Shown here one piece after another: positions 1 through 13,900 of a stretch of 64,000 nt of DNA. Each line of letters begins with the position of its first letter. Position 1 is the first letter of the stretch. The DNA is taken from positions 682,001-746,000 of the forward strand of contig CBDDKR010000002.1 in the NCBI GenBank assembly GCA_965230345.1, read 5' to 3'. The translations under genes and the position numbers were made by a program. The notes beneath the pieces were generated by a model. The model did no database searches. It was not told where the DNA came from and saw only the letters and a list, made by a program, of their open reading frames with translations. The stretch comes from JADKBO01 sp965230345. Its GTDB lineage: Bacteria; Bacteroidota; Bacteroidia; Chitinophagales; Saprospiraceae.

Positions 1-974
1 GGAACAATGTACTTCATTACAGAACCATTAGCTCCTGAGATTTGCTTCTTCCACTCTTGAGAAGTTGTTGCAACATTTCCTTCATCTTTAATGTGACCAT
101 CAGAAGAACCCACACTTTCACCAGTTGTCAAATCCAATCCACCTTGACCTTGAGGTCCTGATTGATTCAATAATGAACCCATAATAACTTCAACTGCTGT
201 TCCTACAGTAATAGTAAAGTCTTTAGAAGCTACATTATCATATTCATCCGTAATCGAAATCTTGTAAACATTAGCACCAACTTTATTCAAGTTTCTAATT
301 ACAATGTTTTGATCTGTAAAACCATCTTGCATTGACTCTGCAATTGCATTTGGATTATCCGTAAAATCCTCTCCTGCAAACTGTAAGCGTGTTGCATCTG
401 AGATCAATTCATCATTTTCGTATACAGAAATTGATTTTAACACTCCACTTCCTTTTTCTACACTAAATGGGATAGATACATTTGCACCTACACCCACTGA
501 CCAAGCCGATGGCTGGTTCGTAGTGATTACCGGAGGAGCAGCATCAGTATTAACATTTAAAGAAATAGATTTAGTTTTTCCATCAGCTCCAGTAACCACA
601 ATAGAATATACCTTTGTGCTTACATCTTCATGCGCTTCGATAGTAATATCATGAGTAAAGCTTGTTCTTTCATCGTTAAACAACAAGATAGGGTTTGCAT
701 TAGCTCCAACTCCATTGATAAAAAGTCTTTCTGCAGCTATGTTAGAGCCTGCTTCTTGAATTGCCAATGAATTCATTTCGCTGTCTCCTTTAGATGCATC
801 AACTCTAACCACAAACGTTTCTTTTGGTGATACTCTAATATCATCTCCAGAGTTTGCCAAAAATGCCACATTTGGAGATCCTTCATCTGTATCAGTGTCA
901 TCTCCACAAGATGCCAAAATGAACATTCCAAAAGTGAATAAAAAAATTGATTTTAACCATCCGTTAAGTTTCAT
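1..974 (-). CDS. Secreted lipoprotein, C-terminus beyond left edge
   Basis: The reading frame is open from an ATG at 974 to the left edge (about 324 codons), so the gene is partial at its 3' end. The N-terminus is a hydrophobic signal followed by a lipobox (ILASC, Cys near residue 23) and an acidic Asp/Glu/Thr linker (GDDTDTDEG), typical of Bacteroidota surface lipoproteins. The rest looks like beta-sandwich repeats: alternating hydrophobic strands with stretches such as 'VYSIVVTGADGKTKS' and 'VYKISITDEYDN' that resemble Ig/cadherin-like modules, but I do not recognise a named family. An in-frame ATG at 980 would add MF; I chose 974 because Lys follows it directly. No TAnnTTTG box lies close upstream. 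Function unknown; surface exposure is an inference from the lipobox and linker. Confidence 0.75.
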   Translation of the reverse strand, partial: MKLNGWLKSIFLFTFGMFILASCGDDTDTDEGSPNVAFLANSGDDIRVSPKETFVVRVDASKGDSEMNSLAIQEAGSNIAAERLFINGVGANANPILLFNDERTSFTHDITIEAHEDVSTKVYSIVVTGADGKTKSISLNVNTDAAPPVITTNQPSAWSVGVGANVSIPFSVEKGSGVLKSISVYENDELISDATRLQFAGEDFTDNPNAIAESMQDGFTDQNIVIRNLNKVGANVYKISITDEYDNVASKDFTITVGTAVEVIMGSLLNQSGPQGQGGLDLTTGESVGSSDGHIKDEGNVATTSQEWKKQISGANGSVMKYIV

Positions 975-1092
975 AAACATTAATTTTTAAGGTAACAAAA
1001 TATACAATCTATGCTTTATTAAGATCTATATTTAAGATCAACAATACATAAGTTTTTTCTAATAACGAATTAAGAACGCAAAACGCTCATTA

Positions 1093-1494
1093 TTATTCCT
1101 CTTCCTCTAGGTTATTCAGTAAATTATTATTCAAAGCCTTGTTGTACCATTTAATCACCTTCTTTACATCTCCACCATGTACTCTATCACGATCATAATC
1201 CGGCACAATATTGCCAAAGTACTCCATTACCACTTTGTTAGGTGTTTTATTCGTAGTTGGAGGCATTTCTATATCTGACTCCCCAATACGTTTAAAAACA
1301 TCCTTTAAATCAACTGTATCAGTCATCGTATAAATACCAACAGTCTCCAAAGGCGTAAATTGGTAAGAGCGCATAGAAAAGAATTGGACCTTTCCCGAAT
1401 CCAAATTTGATAATATCAAACCATTGTTTTTATTTGATACCAACTTAAACAAACTTTGCTCTCCGCTAACAGCTATAATATTCTTTAAACCCAT
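1093..1494 (-). CDS. DUF5606-type conserved Bacteroidota protein
   Basis: A 133-residue cytosolic protein with no signal peptide or membrane segment. The opening 'MGLKNIIAVSGEQSLFKLV' followed by 'NNGLILSNLDSGK' is characteristic of the DUF5606 family, small conserved proteins of Bacteroidota without known function. The middle 'TDTVDLKDVFKRI' and the Tyr-rich 'PDYDRDRVHGGDVKKVIKWYN' segment also fit that family. The C-terminus is an acidic tail (LEEEE). A TATATTTG box (minus strand, 1514-1521) lies 20 bp upstream of the ATG and suggests that it has its own promoter. It is separated from the giant gene upstream by that gene's terminator and a MITE-like element, so it is probably monocistronic. 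Confidence 0.85.
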   Translation of the reverse strand: MGLKNIIAVSGEQSLFKLVSNKNNGLILSNLDSGKVQFFSMRSYQFTPLETVGIYTMTDTVDLKDVFKRIGESDIEMPPTTNKTPNKVVMEYFGNIVPDYDRDRVHGGDVKKVIKWYNKALNNNLLNNLEEEE

Positions 1495-1513
1495 AAGTAT
1501 ATTTTTTGGACGG

Positions 1514-1521
1514 CAAATATA
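1514..1521 (-). promoter_or_regulatory. -7 box TATATTTG for the DUF5606 gene
   Basis: The minus-strand sequence TATATTTG matches the Bacteroidota -7 consensus TAnnTTTG and ends 20 bp before the start codon at 1494. No clear TTTG -33 box was seen. Confidence 0.55.
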
Positions 1522-1628
1522 CTGTAAGGTTACTCCTCACTACAAAATTTATTATTTTTTTAATAAATTTTAAACTATTGTAATTTCTAATCCAAACCAA
1601 AAAAAGCTATGTCATCAAACATAATCAT

Positions 1629-1788
1629 GAAATGATTTAAAAACTGTAATTGCGGAATTTATTGCTTACAAGACAGATCTATCTGAAAATTCTTTTGCAT
1701 AGCAAAAGCCATGGAAACTAATTTTTGGGTAAAAATTGGATTTAAATGAGTTGATTCTAGCATTAGGATTTAAATTTTAAATCACTTC
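1629..1788 (+). mobile_element. MITE-like element, copy 1 (160 bp)
   Basis: The ends are inverted repeats: left gaaatgatttaaaa, right ttttaaatcacttc (one mismatch). The right ~95 bp, including 'ttgattctagcattaggatt', is nearly identical to the copies at 34516 and 41437. Both flanks carry the trinucleotide CAT, which would fit a 3-bp target-site duplication. It has no coding capacity. It lies between the giant gene's terminator and the DUF5606 gene. The element family is not recognised. Confidence 0.7.
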
Positions 1789-1861
1789 CATGTATACAAT
1801 TTATTAATTAAAACATTCATTTACTCATTTCAAGCTATAAACAATAATACTACTAAAACAA

Positions 1862-1895
1862 GAAAGGGACATTTCCATATGGAAATGTCCCTTTC
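1862..1895 (-). terminator. Rho-independent terminator of the first giant gene
   Basis: A perfect 15-bp inverted repeat (gaaagggacatttcc / ggaaatgtccctttc) with a 4-nt ATAT loop lies 18 bp after the stop of the giant minus-strand gene. On the minus strand it is followed by a T-rich run (TTGTTTT). Confidence 0.85.
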
Positions 1896-1913
1896 ATTTG
1901 TATTATTCAACGA

Positions 1914-4900
1914 TTACTCGATAATCATCATCTTCTTAGTAGCTGTATAATCACCACTTTCGATTTGGTAATATACTATTCCACTTGTATTAATCTCATC
2001 TGACCCAAAAGAGATCGTGTTCATGCCTTTAGCACTTTCAACATCTTTTGTCAGTAATACTTTTCCTGTTACATCATACAATGTAAATGTAGAAATTCCA
2101 GCTTCAGCAACTTCATACATTATCATAGTACTTTCTTTAAATGGGTTTGGTTCATTCTGATGAAGAGCGTTTACTGCTATGATTTCATCCGTTCTAAACC
2201 CTAATTCCACTTTAGATACACTCATTTCAGATCCTGTATAAGACTCAGCTTTAGTAACATCTGAATTAATCGTCAACATCGTACTTAACTGACCACCTTG
2301 TGTTGCCACAAATTCTAATGTAAACAATACAGCGTCATTATCAACTGTTGTTAATTGTTCTGCAGCCCATGACGATGTAATTGTAGTATTAGAAATCAAT
2401 CCTATGTTTGAAGCATTTACATCTATAGCTCCTGACTTCACAGCACTGTATTCTAATCCTCTAAGTCCCATTGTAAATTGATATCCAAATACTTGTTTAA
2501 AGTTATTTGCTGTAACCGCAACAGATATCTTATCTCCTGACTTCACCTCTACATCCTCAATCATTAACTGAACTTTCTTGTTACTTCTTGGAGTAACATC
2601 CTGTGATCTAGCATTAGCTAAGGCATCACCACTTACATCTCCAATCTTTGTTCCAACAAAGTCAGCATCAGTAACATCCGCTGATAAGTCAGTAATGAAT
2701 ACACCACCATTTACATCCATCGCTGATTCTATATCCAAAGCTATCTTACTGTCATGGAACTTCCAACTTGTAGCAGTAAAGTCACTTGTTAGTCCAAGTA
2801 TTAGCTTTCTTAACTCTACTAAGTCACTTGCTCTAATATTACCATCAGCAGTTACATCCGCAGAAATCATTTGATAAGGAGACGTAAACTCCTGTAATTG
2901 TAATATGTGTCTCTGTATCAAAATCAAGTCTAACGTGGATATACCATTCATATAGTCAATATCTTTCTCAGCATTTATCGTAAAGTCAGCGTACTGTGGC
3001 AAGTTTGTAAACTCATAACTACCATCTACTGTTTTCACTTTTACAAAGTCATTAACAGACCCTTCAATTGTCATAGTCACTTCTGATACACCTTCACCTT
3101 TTTCATCTAATACCTTTCCAGATATCGTCATTCTTGAATTAGGATCACATGCACCATGGTTATCAACTAATGATAAGTATATAATACAGAAATCAGTATT
3201 TAATTTCAGATCCCATACACTCATCTTCAACTCATATCCATTCGCTCCTTGAGCTAAGTACTCATCACAATCAAACACTTTTGCTGATGATCTATAGAAT
3301 GGAGCCCATTTCTGGATATCTCCTTCATTATACTTATTTATAGTTGCATTCTTAGCTGCTGGATAGACTACTCCATCGCCATCAAAATCAACAAATCCAT
3401 TTTCATCAAAGTAATGCGGAACTGTAGAATTAACTAAGTATTCTTTGTTACCAACTTTGATTATTGTATCCGCAAATACACCTTGTACCTCATTAAAGGT
3501 AAATAAGATTGATTGTTGCGGTGTACAATTATCAAATGAACCTTTATCAAAGTCACTTGCCCATAATTCAACTCCTCCATTTTCCATTACTGCAGAACTT
3601 AAACTCACACAGTATGGTGTTGGTGCCTTCTTATCCACTACCATTACATCGTAGCTACAAGTACTATGGTTGTGACATCCATCAGTAACCTTCCAGTGTA
3701 CTTTGTGATTCGACATCATTCCAGATATAACTTCAGCTTCTAATGTAATAGACGCTTCGTCATTACCCATACTTGATGTAGGCTCAATGTACTTAACATA
3801 AACCACATCCGCATATGTATGTCCACCAGGTAGTAAAGGATCATTACCCGCAATTGGCTTCCAATTTCTAAATGCTGTTGGACTAACAAAACTAGATGCA
3901 TAATGATTGATGTTTCCATCAGCCCATGTATCTACAAACAACTGCCACTTCAACCATCCTTCGTCCGTACATCCACCGCCATCAGTAGCACTATTAGTAA
4001 GTGTCAATACGTGCTCACAGTTAGCATCAACTTCAAACATTTTGTCGTCACAATCATCTAAAACAGGCTTTTCTGTATCTTCATATACAAAGTACGCATA
4101 GAATGGTCCCATTGATTCTCCAGTACACCAGTTCATGTAGTTATACTCTGCAACCCATTTTTTACATACTCCATTTTCAAATAAGAAAGTATCTACGCTA
4201 ACATTCTCACCAATGACATCACAAGGTCCTCCAATAACCGTTGGTAACCTCTTATCCAAGTCAGATTGTGTCAATGTACATCCTACACTCAATGGATTCT
4301 GATTAGGTGGTAATACCTGGAATTGACTAGGTCTTGGTTCAACAGTAATTACTTGCTGACAAGTAACCGTCTTTGGCCCCGTCTTAGAAGAATTCGTAGC
4401 CTGGAATTGTCTAATAATTGTTCCAACTCCACAATCATCCAAGTTAATATTGTCATTAAAGAATACATCCAATACACCACACGATCCGTATGCCTCAGCA
4501 ACGCCTGTCTTATCAAAATTTGCTTGATCTGCATTTTGGAAGCCATTACCGAAATCAGCAGATACATCGATTCCCCAATCACAATAGATAGTAGCATCTG
4601 CAGGACAAGCAATAATTGGTGGCAACTTATCTTCAACCTTAACAAAGGTCCAACTTTCGTTGTAATTGTCATGATATCCATTTACTTCATCTCCATATAC
4701 TCCACTTCCATTCGCATCATCCCACACTCTCATAAATACTTGTACGTATCCAAGATCCAAGGAATCAACTACACCATCTTGGTTTCCATCAACTTCAACA
4801 GCACTTAAGTCTTCACAACAGAATTTAACAAACTGTCCATCGTCTGTATCATTGATGTTATCATCAGCATGATTATCATCATCGTATGTATTGTTATTGT

Positions 4901-7900
4901 TGTGTCCATTTACACCTAGATTTGTACATTCTGGCGCTTGATGTCTTCTGATTTCAATGTATACATCAGTACAGTTGTCGTACGAATCATTATCTATTGA
5001 CTCAACAAATAATTTAGCCGTACCGTCACCGTAAGCTCCACCACCTAATGACAATACGATATCTTCCTTCGCAATGGCAACTGGTGCAGTTAAATCTCTT
5101 ACCGAAACATCAAATGTACATACTGTCGTATTTCCACATGGATCAGATGCAGTATATCTAATCGTATAAGTCTTACCATTCTTTAAATCTACTGCTCTTA
5201 TGTTTAAATCACCAGTAGAATAGTATCCCGTTCTGATCAACTTACCTCCACCGTAGATCTTCACATCAAAGTCTGCAGCATTTGTACATTCATCATAGAT
5301 AAAGTCAGGAATTGGTAAGTCAAATTCTCCATAACATGACCATGGTCCAGTAGATATAACTGTATCCTGCGGACATGGTTGTAATTTTGGACCTTCTACA
5401 TCCAATACCTTGATGACCTGAATTCCAATTCGTGGATTCGTTGGTGATACTGGCTGACACATGTTTCTAATCTTCCATGTTCTCAATATCTCATAACTAC
5501 CATCACATATGTTAAATATTTCATCGCTATAATTCAATGATGCCATACATAGATTACTAGTCAAATTAATCTCAACATCATTTAATACAGGGTAACCTGT
5601 ATTTGCAGGATCTACCAAAGAAGCATCTGCTGAAACATCTTTACATGTAAGTGCATCCGTATCTTCCAAATTAGCAGGGAAAACCACATCATTAAGATCA
5701 AATGCATCAATGGTTATAATCTGTGTACAAGTCACTTCATTACCTGACTGATCGATGATTCTCCATAAACGCTCAACGATCGCTCTTGGTGACTCACACT
5801 GACCATTATCTATAAAGTTATCCTCATACTCTATTACTGCACTTGGCTCACATGTCAATAATTCAGCTTCACCAGTAATCAATCTTCCAGACTGATCCCT
5901 TTCTTCAGGATCTTGACTACATGATATCGTAACATCAGCTGGACATTCTATCTCAGGAAGTAATTTCTCTTCGATGTTTACATATCCCCAACAAGAATTA
6001 TTTGATCCCATACAATCCGTAATTGTAACTTCAAACGTTTGTCCAACATCTGATAAATCAAAACTATTGCCGTGAGGAATTCCATTCGCATCTAAAATTT
6101 CGATACAGTAGTTATCATAACATCTGTAATCTCCACCTTCCAATAACATATCTGCGTTTAAAACAGCTTGACAATCGCCATCTAATGACACATTGATGTT
6201 GTTGTTACAATTTAAGCTATTGCTTGATGGCACATGCTCTACAACTTCTATTGTAAAGCTACATTGCGCATTATTCCCACTTGGATCTGTAGCTGTAGCT
6301 GTTATGGTATTCAAACCTATTGGTAAGAAATCTGTCAAGTCTGGTGAATATGTGATGACAACATCACAATTATCAGTCGCTTGTGCAGCTGTACTAACTA
6401 TAATTTCACACTCTCCAGCATCCAATTGAATGATAGCATTGCTTGGACAAGTAATATTTGGTACAGTTACATCAACTACAGTAACATCAACCAAACATGC
6501 AGCAGAGTTGCCACAATCATCAGTGACAATTAATGTAATCTCATTGCTTCCAACATGACTACAATCAAAGTCAGTTTGTGACATCTGGTAAGTTAAATCC
6601 ATAGGATCAGAACAGGCGTCAACTACCGCATTAATACCACCATCTATTACATCATCTGCTCCAATATTAGCCAATCCATCTTCATCCAATTCGATGGTCA
6701 CATCCATACAAGTAAATTCAGGAGCAGTCTCATCTACGATAGTAATAACTTGTACTGCAGAAGCAGCATTACCACATGGATCTGTAGCAGTCCATGTTCT
6801 TTCAATTGTTCCAGTAAATCCACAATTTCCAGAAGTAAATACATCTTGATATTCAATGCAAATGAAGTCATCCGATGCACAATTATCAGATGCATTTGGT
6901 ATTCCATACGCTACATCAGAAGCATTTGGTGCAAATATTCCATTAGCAGGATCACAAACAAAGCTCTCTTCCATTGTTTGACCATCACATTCTACTGTTG
7001 CATCCAATGGTAAAGTTAATATTGGAGCTACAGTGTCTTGTACTGTAACTACTTGTTCCCAAACTTGAGCATTATCGTATTCATCTGTTACAGTCCAAAC
7101 ATTTGTAACTGTGTAATTGTAATGATCACATGAACCCTGGTCTGGATCTTGAGTTGACACCTGATCAAACTCAATGGTTGGATCATCAGTACAGTTATCT
7201 TCAACATCATTCTCTCCTAATACCAATGGCGTAGGAACGTTATCACAATCTACAGTCTCATCTTGTGGTTTACCCACTAATATTTCTGGCTCTTGTGTAT
7301 CTTCAACTGTAATCATAAACACACATTCCATTTCATTGCCATCGTTATCCGACGCAGTATATCTTATAGTATATGAACCTACAGGAATATAATCTCCTGG
7401 AGCATATTCATTTGCAGGATCAGCCTCTACTGTAATCGGCGTATCACAATTGTCATACGCATGTGGTATTACCCAATTTACAGATGCTCCACATTGATCC
7501 GGATCATTTCCGAATACCATATCAGCAGGGCAATTAGCAAAATGCGGTGGTGCTTCATCCGTAACTATTACGCTGAACGAACATGAACTCTCATTTCCAT
7601 ATTCATCAACCACGTAGTACTCAACTACAGTAGTTCCTTCTTCAAATGCATATTCTGTCTCCGTGCTACCACCATTAACGATTTCTATTAAAGTAAATGG
7701 ACCATTAACCGTTCCATCAGGATTCGTAATCTTATATGTATAAGCATCAATGCTACAATTGTCTGTTGGAACTGGGTGGTTCCAAGCAAACTCGCTTTCA
7801 CACATTACCATTTCTGTCATCTGTGGATCATTAGGATCAATAGTACAATCGATCATTGGAGCATCATCGTCCTCTACTGTAACATCGAAGCCACACTCCG

Positions 7901-10900
7901 CAGTATTTCCTGCTGCATCTGTAACTCTGTATATTATAGTCGTCGTTCCAATTGGGAACTCAGCTCCAGTTTGTAACCCTACCATCAATTGCAGTGCATC
8001 TGCAGGTAAAGGACAATTATCTCCTATCATTGGAAGATCATAATCTACGATCGCACCACATATATCATCGTCCGTTCCGACTGTTATATCAGCGATACAT
8101 GTAATCGTAGGTAATTCTTCATCTAAAACCGAAAGTATAAATGAACAAGAAACTGAATTACCCGTAGAATCCGTAGCTGTCCATGTAACATTTGTTTGTC
8201 CTATTGGGAATACATGATTCATCAAAGTGGTAGCATCCATACTTCCAGCAGAAGTAAAGTCATGCGCTACTGCTATACTATCACAATTCTCACTTACTAT
8301 GGCATCTAGGCTACCGTCTAATACGGTATACTCACATACTCCAGCATCCGTCGGTACAACCGTTACTACACTTTGTGTTGGACATGTAATCAAAGGATTC
8401 TCTGTATCTACTACATTTATTACAAATGCACAGGTTGTTGAATTACCAGCCAAATCCATTGCGGTATATTCAATATTGTATACTCCTGGGCCTACCAAAG
8501 ATCCATAAGCCGGACCAGAAGTTTGAGTAACAATTGGTTTACAATTGTCTATTGCCGTTGGAATACTCCAAACAAGACTCATTTCACAATCATTAGTAAA
8601 CACATCATATGTTACAGCCGCAGGTGGACAGTTAGCAAATACTGGAGTCTCAGTATCCGTAATTGTAATGGATGCATCACAACTTGCGCTATTGCCATTC
8701 TGATCTATAATGGTTAAATTTATCGTATTACTACCTAAATCCTCGCAGTCAAAGAATGACTCCGATAATTGTCTGCTTACGATCGCACAGTTATCACTTG
8801 AACCATTATCAATATCATCTATAGATACTGTTGCATTGCCAAATTCATTAAGATTTAGCGTTACATCGTTACACATTGCCATTGGCATAATGCTATCTAC
8901 AACAACTACTTCTGATAAACAGCTTGATTGATTTCCATTTACATCAGTAACCGTCATCGTAACAGTATTCGCGCCAATATGATTACATGTAAACGCTGTA
9001 TGATCTAATACTATACTTGCTATTCCACAATTATCTGTTGAATTGTCATTTATATCTGAAACCGAAATGGTTGCCATACCTGCATTATCTAGATAAACAT
9101 TATCACCGTTTCCTACAGAACCATTTAAATCTAAACAATTCGCAACTGGTGCATCATTATCTTCTACCAATACATCAAATGAACAAACACTTGAATTATT
9201 ACTCGCATCTGTCACTGTAATGCTTACCATTACCACATCACCTACTGCATATACCGTACCAGGTGCAGGTAGTTGAACGATATCAACTATTGGATCTGTA
9301 CAATTATCCAATACACCCATTTGTACCGTATAATCAGGTAAAATGCCTTCACAATTGCCATTAACGTCTAAGATCTGATCGTTAAATGGACAATTTACAA
9401 TCACAGGATTCTCTGTATCAATTACATTGATGTCAAAGGTACATTCTACCGAATTCGCAGGAGTTGCATTGTCTGCTGCTTCATAAGTAATCGTATACAT
9501 ACCTGGTGCTACAGCACTTCCGTACGCAGGACCAGCAGTCTGAGTAACGGTTACGCCACAATTGTCTGTCGCATTTGGTATACTCCAGAAAATGTTTGTC
9601 GTACAATCATTCGTAAATACGTCAACTACTAACCCATTTGGACAGTCCGCAAATACCGGAGTTTCATCATCTTCTACCGTTACGGTAAATCCACATGTTG
9701 CTGTATTTCCAGAAGCATCTTCTACATAATAGTTGATTGTTGTTGTGCCTAATTCAAAATCACGGTTACCAATTCCTAGATTTGACGAAGTAGAACCTTC
9801 AAATACTAAATTGGGTCCATCTACCGTACCCGTTGGGTTAGTATAAGTCACTGTGTAATCGCTTACATAACAATTATCCGTAGGTAGAGCGTGATTCCAA
9901 TCATATTGACCAGCACAATCTCCCGTACTACCCAAATTACTCGTAGAAATCGTAACATCAGCTGGACACGCAATCATTGGATTCTCATCATCAGCTACCT
10001 CAACTTCAAATGAACATGACGCTGTATTTCCTGTATTATCTGTTATTACATATGTATTTGTTGTCGTTCCAACTGGGAAAATAGAACCACTAGGCAGTCC
10101 TTCTACCAATACTAAATCAGAACCAGATGTAGTAATTACAACTACACCGTTTCCTGTATTATTACCTGGAATATTTACTTGGTTCATCCCATTATTTAAA
10201 GAACCACCACCGCCGCCGCCGCGATTAGCAGGATCTGGGTCAACATATTGACCGCCGCCGCCGCCAGAATATCCACCGCCGCCGCCGCCGCCATAGCTTC
10301 CAGCTGCTCCACCACCAAGTCCCCAAGAACCTTGATTAGGGTAAGTAAACGTACATCCTCCATTCATTCCACCTGCTCCTCCATTTGCCCATGACAAACC
10401 AGCTCCAGTTCCACCTATTGTACCTGGTAAAATGCCACCATCCCAGGTACCATCACCTCCATAACCATCAGTCATAAACCCTCCACCGCCAGATGCCCAG
10501 CCACAATCTCCTGTCCTATATCCTTTTTGTCCTCCTGCACCAGAAATACCACCTAATCCTGAACTATTGCCACCATTAGGGGCAATATCAGCATCATAAC
10601 CAGCAGCGTTTATTGCTCCACCGCCGCCGCCGCCAGCAATAACAAGAGGTGTTCCACCTAATAATACTCCTGATCCAGCTCCTCCGCCACCAGAGTTTCC
10701 ATATTGTTGACCACCTTGACCAACAACAATTTCTAATACATCACCAGGTGACACCGCAAAATCACCACTCATCGTAGCTCCTCTACCTCCAATTCCTCCA
10801 TTACCATTGCCACCAGATCCTCCGCTAGCTACAATATTGACTGACGTTACTCCTGCTGGAACCGTCCAGAATTGACTAACACCAGTATAAACAAATGTTT

Positions 10901-13900
10901 CTGCGCCTGCGTTTAATGTTACACCACAGTTGTCGTCTGCCATTGGCATGTCATAATCTACAACTGCTCCACATATACCTGCATCATTGCTTACCGCAAC
11001 ATCTGCAGGACAAGTAATTGTAGGATCTATATTATCCGTTTCGTATATTTCTGAGTAGCTTCCCGCACAGCCATTAGTATAACTGTAGGTTACCACAAAT
11101 TTTCCTTCGGCATTTGTTGTAAATGTTGCTGTTCCGTCTCCATTGTCCGTCACACCATCTCCTGTAAAGATTCCTCCTGCAGCATTAGCTGTTAAAGTCA
11201 CTATTTGACCTAAACACACGATATTATCGTCGTCATCATCTGTGAACGATGGATCAACATTCGGTGTAACCGTAATCGAGGCTTGTACTGCTTGGAAACA
11301 TCCTGGCTCGCTTCCTCCAAGTGCCGGTTGATCTTCAAATGTATAAGACAATGTATATGTTCCAGCCCCCGCAATACTTGGATCAAAAGTTGCTGTTCCA
11401 TCTCCATTATCCGTTAATCCATTTACAACTCCATAAGAGTAAGGTGGATTACCACCAGTAAATGTAGCCTCACCATTCCATGTACCATTACCTGTAGCAG
11501 TAGGTACACCTTGAATCGTGATTGGTGCTTCTGATTCACATATCGTAGGTGGCAAATTTAACACACTTACGTTTGGATAGAAACATGTATTGCAAAGCGA
11601 CAATACCGTATTTGCCGGATTGGCTGTTGTTGGATCTGCGTCATCATCTGGGAATGGTCCTTGTACCGATCCACAGTATCCTTCTGCATCCACATGAGAG
11701 AATACCAAATAGTACGAACCATATGGAGCAGTTAACATATTGCCACTTGCCGAATTGTACACAGTACAACCACCAAGATTGCTACAGTATTGCATTGTTT
11801 GACCAGCTGCCAACAAGGATCCTTGTGGCCCTGGTATATTTTCTTCATTAAAAGGACTCGCAGAATACGCACCTGTCAAATCTGTAAATGTCCAAGACAT
11901 TCCATTAGGCAATGCCGAACCATTTGGTCCAGTTACCGTCATTAATTCCATGAAGGTACCGTTGTCCGCATTTACATCAGCATCATTGTTACACACACAT
12001 GGATCATCAATCGTAAATTCGTAATCACAATCGTCTTGTACGTAGATGCTCATTGTTTGACTTACTGTACATCCAGAATCCGTATCAGTAACTTCATACA
12101 ATAGCTCAACATTTCCAGAAGATGTAGGTGTAAATACAGCGTTTTCAATAAAGGCATCGTCAAATGTTCCCATACCGGTTATTACCGTCCATCTGTGTGT
12201 AAAGTTTCCAGATCCTCCCATGACCTTTCCGAATAATTCAACAGGTAGATCGATACATACAGATCCAGCGCCCATCGGATTTACGCTTAAAGATGAAGGT
12301 GGTACAGTAAATGTTGCTGTACAAGTATCGTTATCAAAACAATCATCCATAATGGTGAATTCAACCGTCACGGTTCCTCCTATACATACATCAGGGGCCG
12401 CTCCAGGAGCGTCATCATTTATTATTAAATTACAACCGCCAGTTGTATTATTGATCACATCGTCTACCCATCCAGCCAAGGCTGCATCTGCATCAACTTG
12501 ACTCATATCTGCACCAATAGTCAAATCACTACAGCTGAATGTGATTGGTTCCGCATCTTCTACGGTAAATGTAGCTGAACCTGTCTCAGTAGAACAACCG
12601 TCATTAGCTGTCCATGTTACCATGGCACTACCACCACATGCACTAGGCGCGATAATTGGTTCATAAACTATATTTTGAACTGCAGGAGGATTAGCAGGAT
12701 CTCCATGGAACAATTCTTGATACGAAGATCCATCTGCATTTTGAATACCAATGGTAGCAGGACCGTACATATAATCAGCATACGACTCATAAATTATTTC
12801 AATATTTCCATTAGGTGACAATACTATATGACCTGTTAAGATATCTGAACCACCACCAAATGGCGGAAGGTTAACGAATGATATTACAAAATCTCCATCA
12901 CTATTCGTTCCGTATTGAATATTTCCACCTACAAATGGAAGTATATCTGTCCACCACAAGGCAATAAAGTTTGTTGGCAAATAAGAGTTCGAAACTATAT
13001 CCGTAGGGAGCGGTGTCCCCGAACAGCATCCTGAAGTCATTGGAGGGGTGAAAGTCACATAGCCATTGGAAGAAATCCACAAACTGTTGTAATCAACACC
13101 ATAAAAGCTAAATGTAAATGGTAGGGCAATCATCTCCGTACAGTCATCACAACTAGATACAGTTCCCGCAACAGTAGGAGACATCGGAGCATTTACCGGA
13201 GCTGATGGCATAATTGTTTCATCATAACCTCCAATATCTAACCCACTCACTGACATAGATACACTTGCACTTGGACATCCACCACTTAAAGTATAATCAT
13301 TCAAAAAGTCATCAAATGCCAAGTCTATATCGTCTTGGTCTTGACACGCTTCTTCCATTACATCAGATGGTGTAGTTAAGTTCATTGCAGGGGCATCTGT
13401 CACTGTGAAAGTCGCACTTTCTACTACATCAGCCTCACAGTCGCTACTCCCCGTAAACTCTACTGTAACACTTCCGCCACATGCATCAGGTGCAGCCATC
13501 GCATTATTTGAAAGCATTGCATTACATCCGCCACCAATCGAAGCTGTAGCCAACCAATTGCTAAATGCCATATCAACATCCATCTGTGTCTGACACTCCA
13601 TGATCATAGCATCAGTAGGAGGCGTAACAACTACCGCTGGAGCGTCAGTAACCGTAAATGTCGCAGAAGCCGTAACATCTGCTTCGCAATCACTTGCAAC
13701 TGTCCATGTTACTGTTGTATTTCCACCACATGCATCTGGTGCTCCAGTATTATCATCTGTTAATACGGGATTACATCCACCGCTAATAGTTGAAGATGAT
13801 CCAGCTGCAATTCGAGCTACAGGACCAATATCGCTTCCAATTTTAGTTACCTCTCCAGTAGTAAGATCAATAGTACACAAAAACCTATTGGATCCACCAC

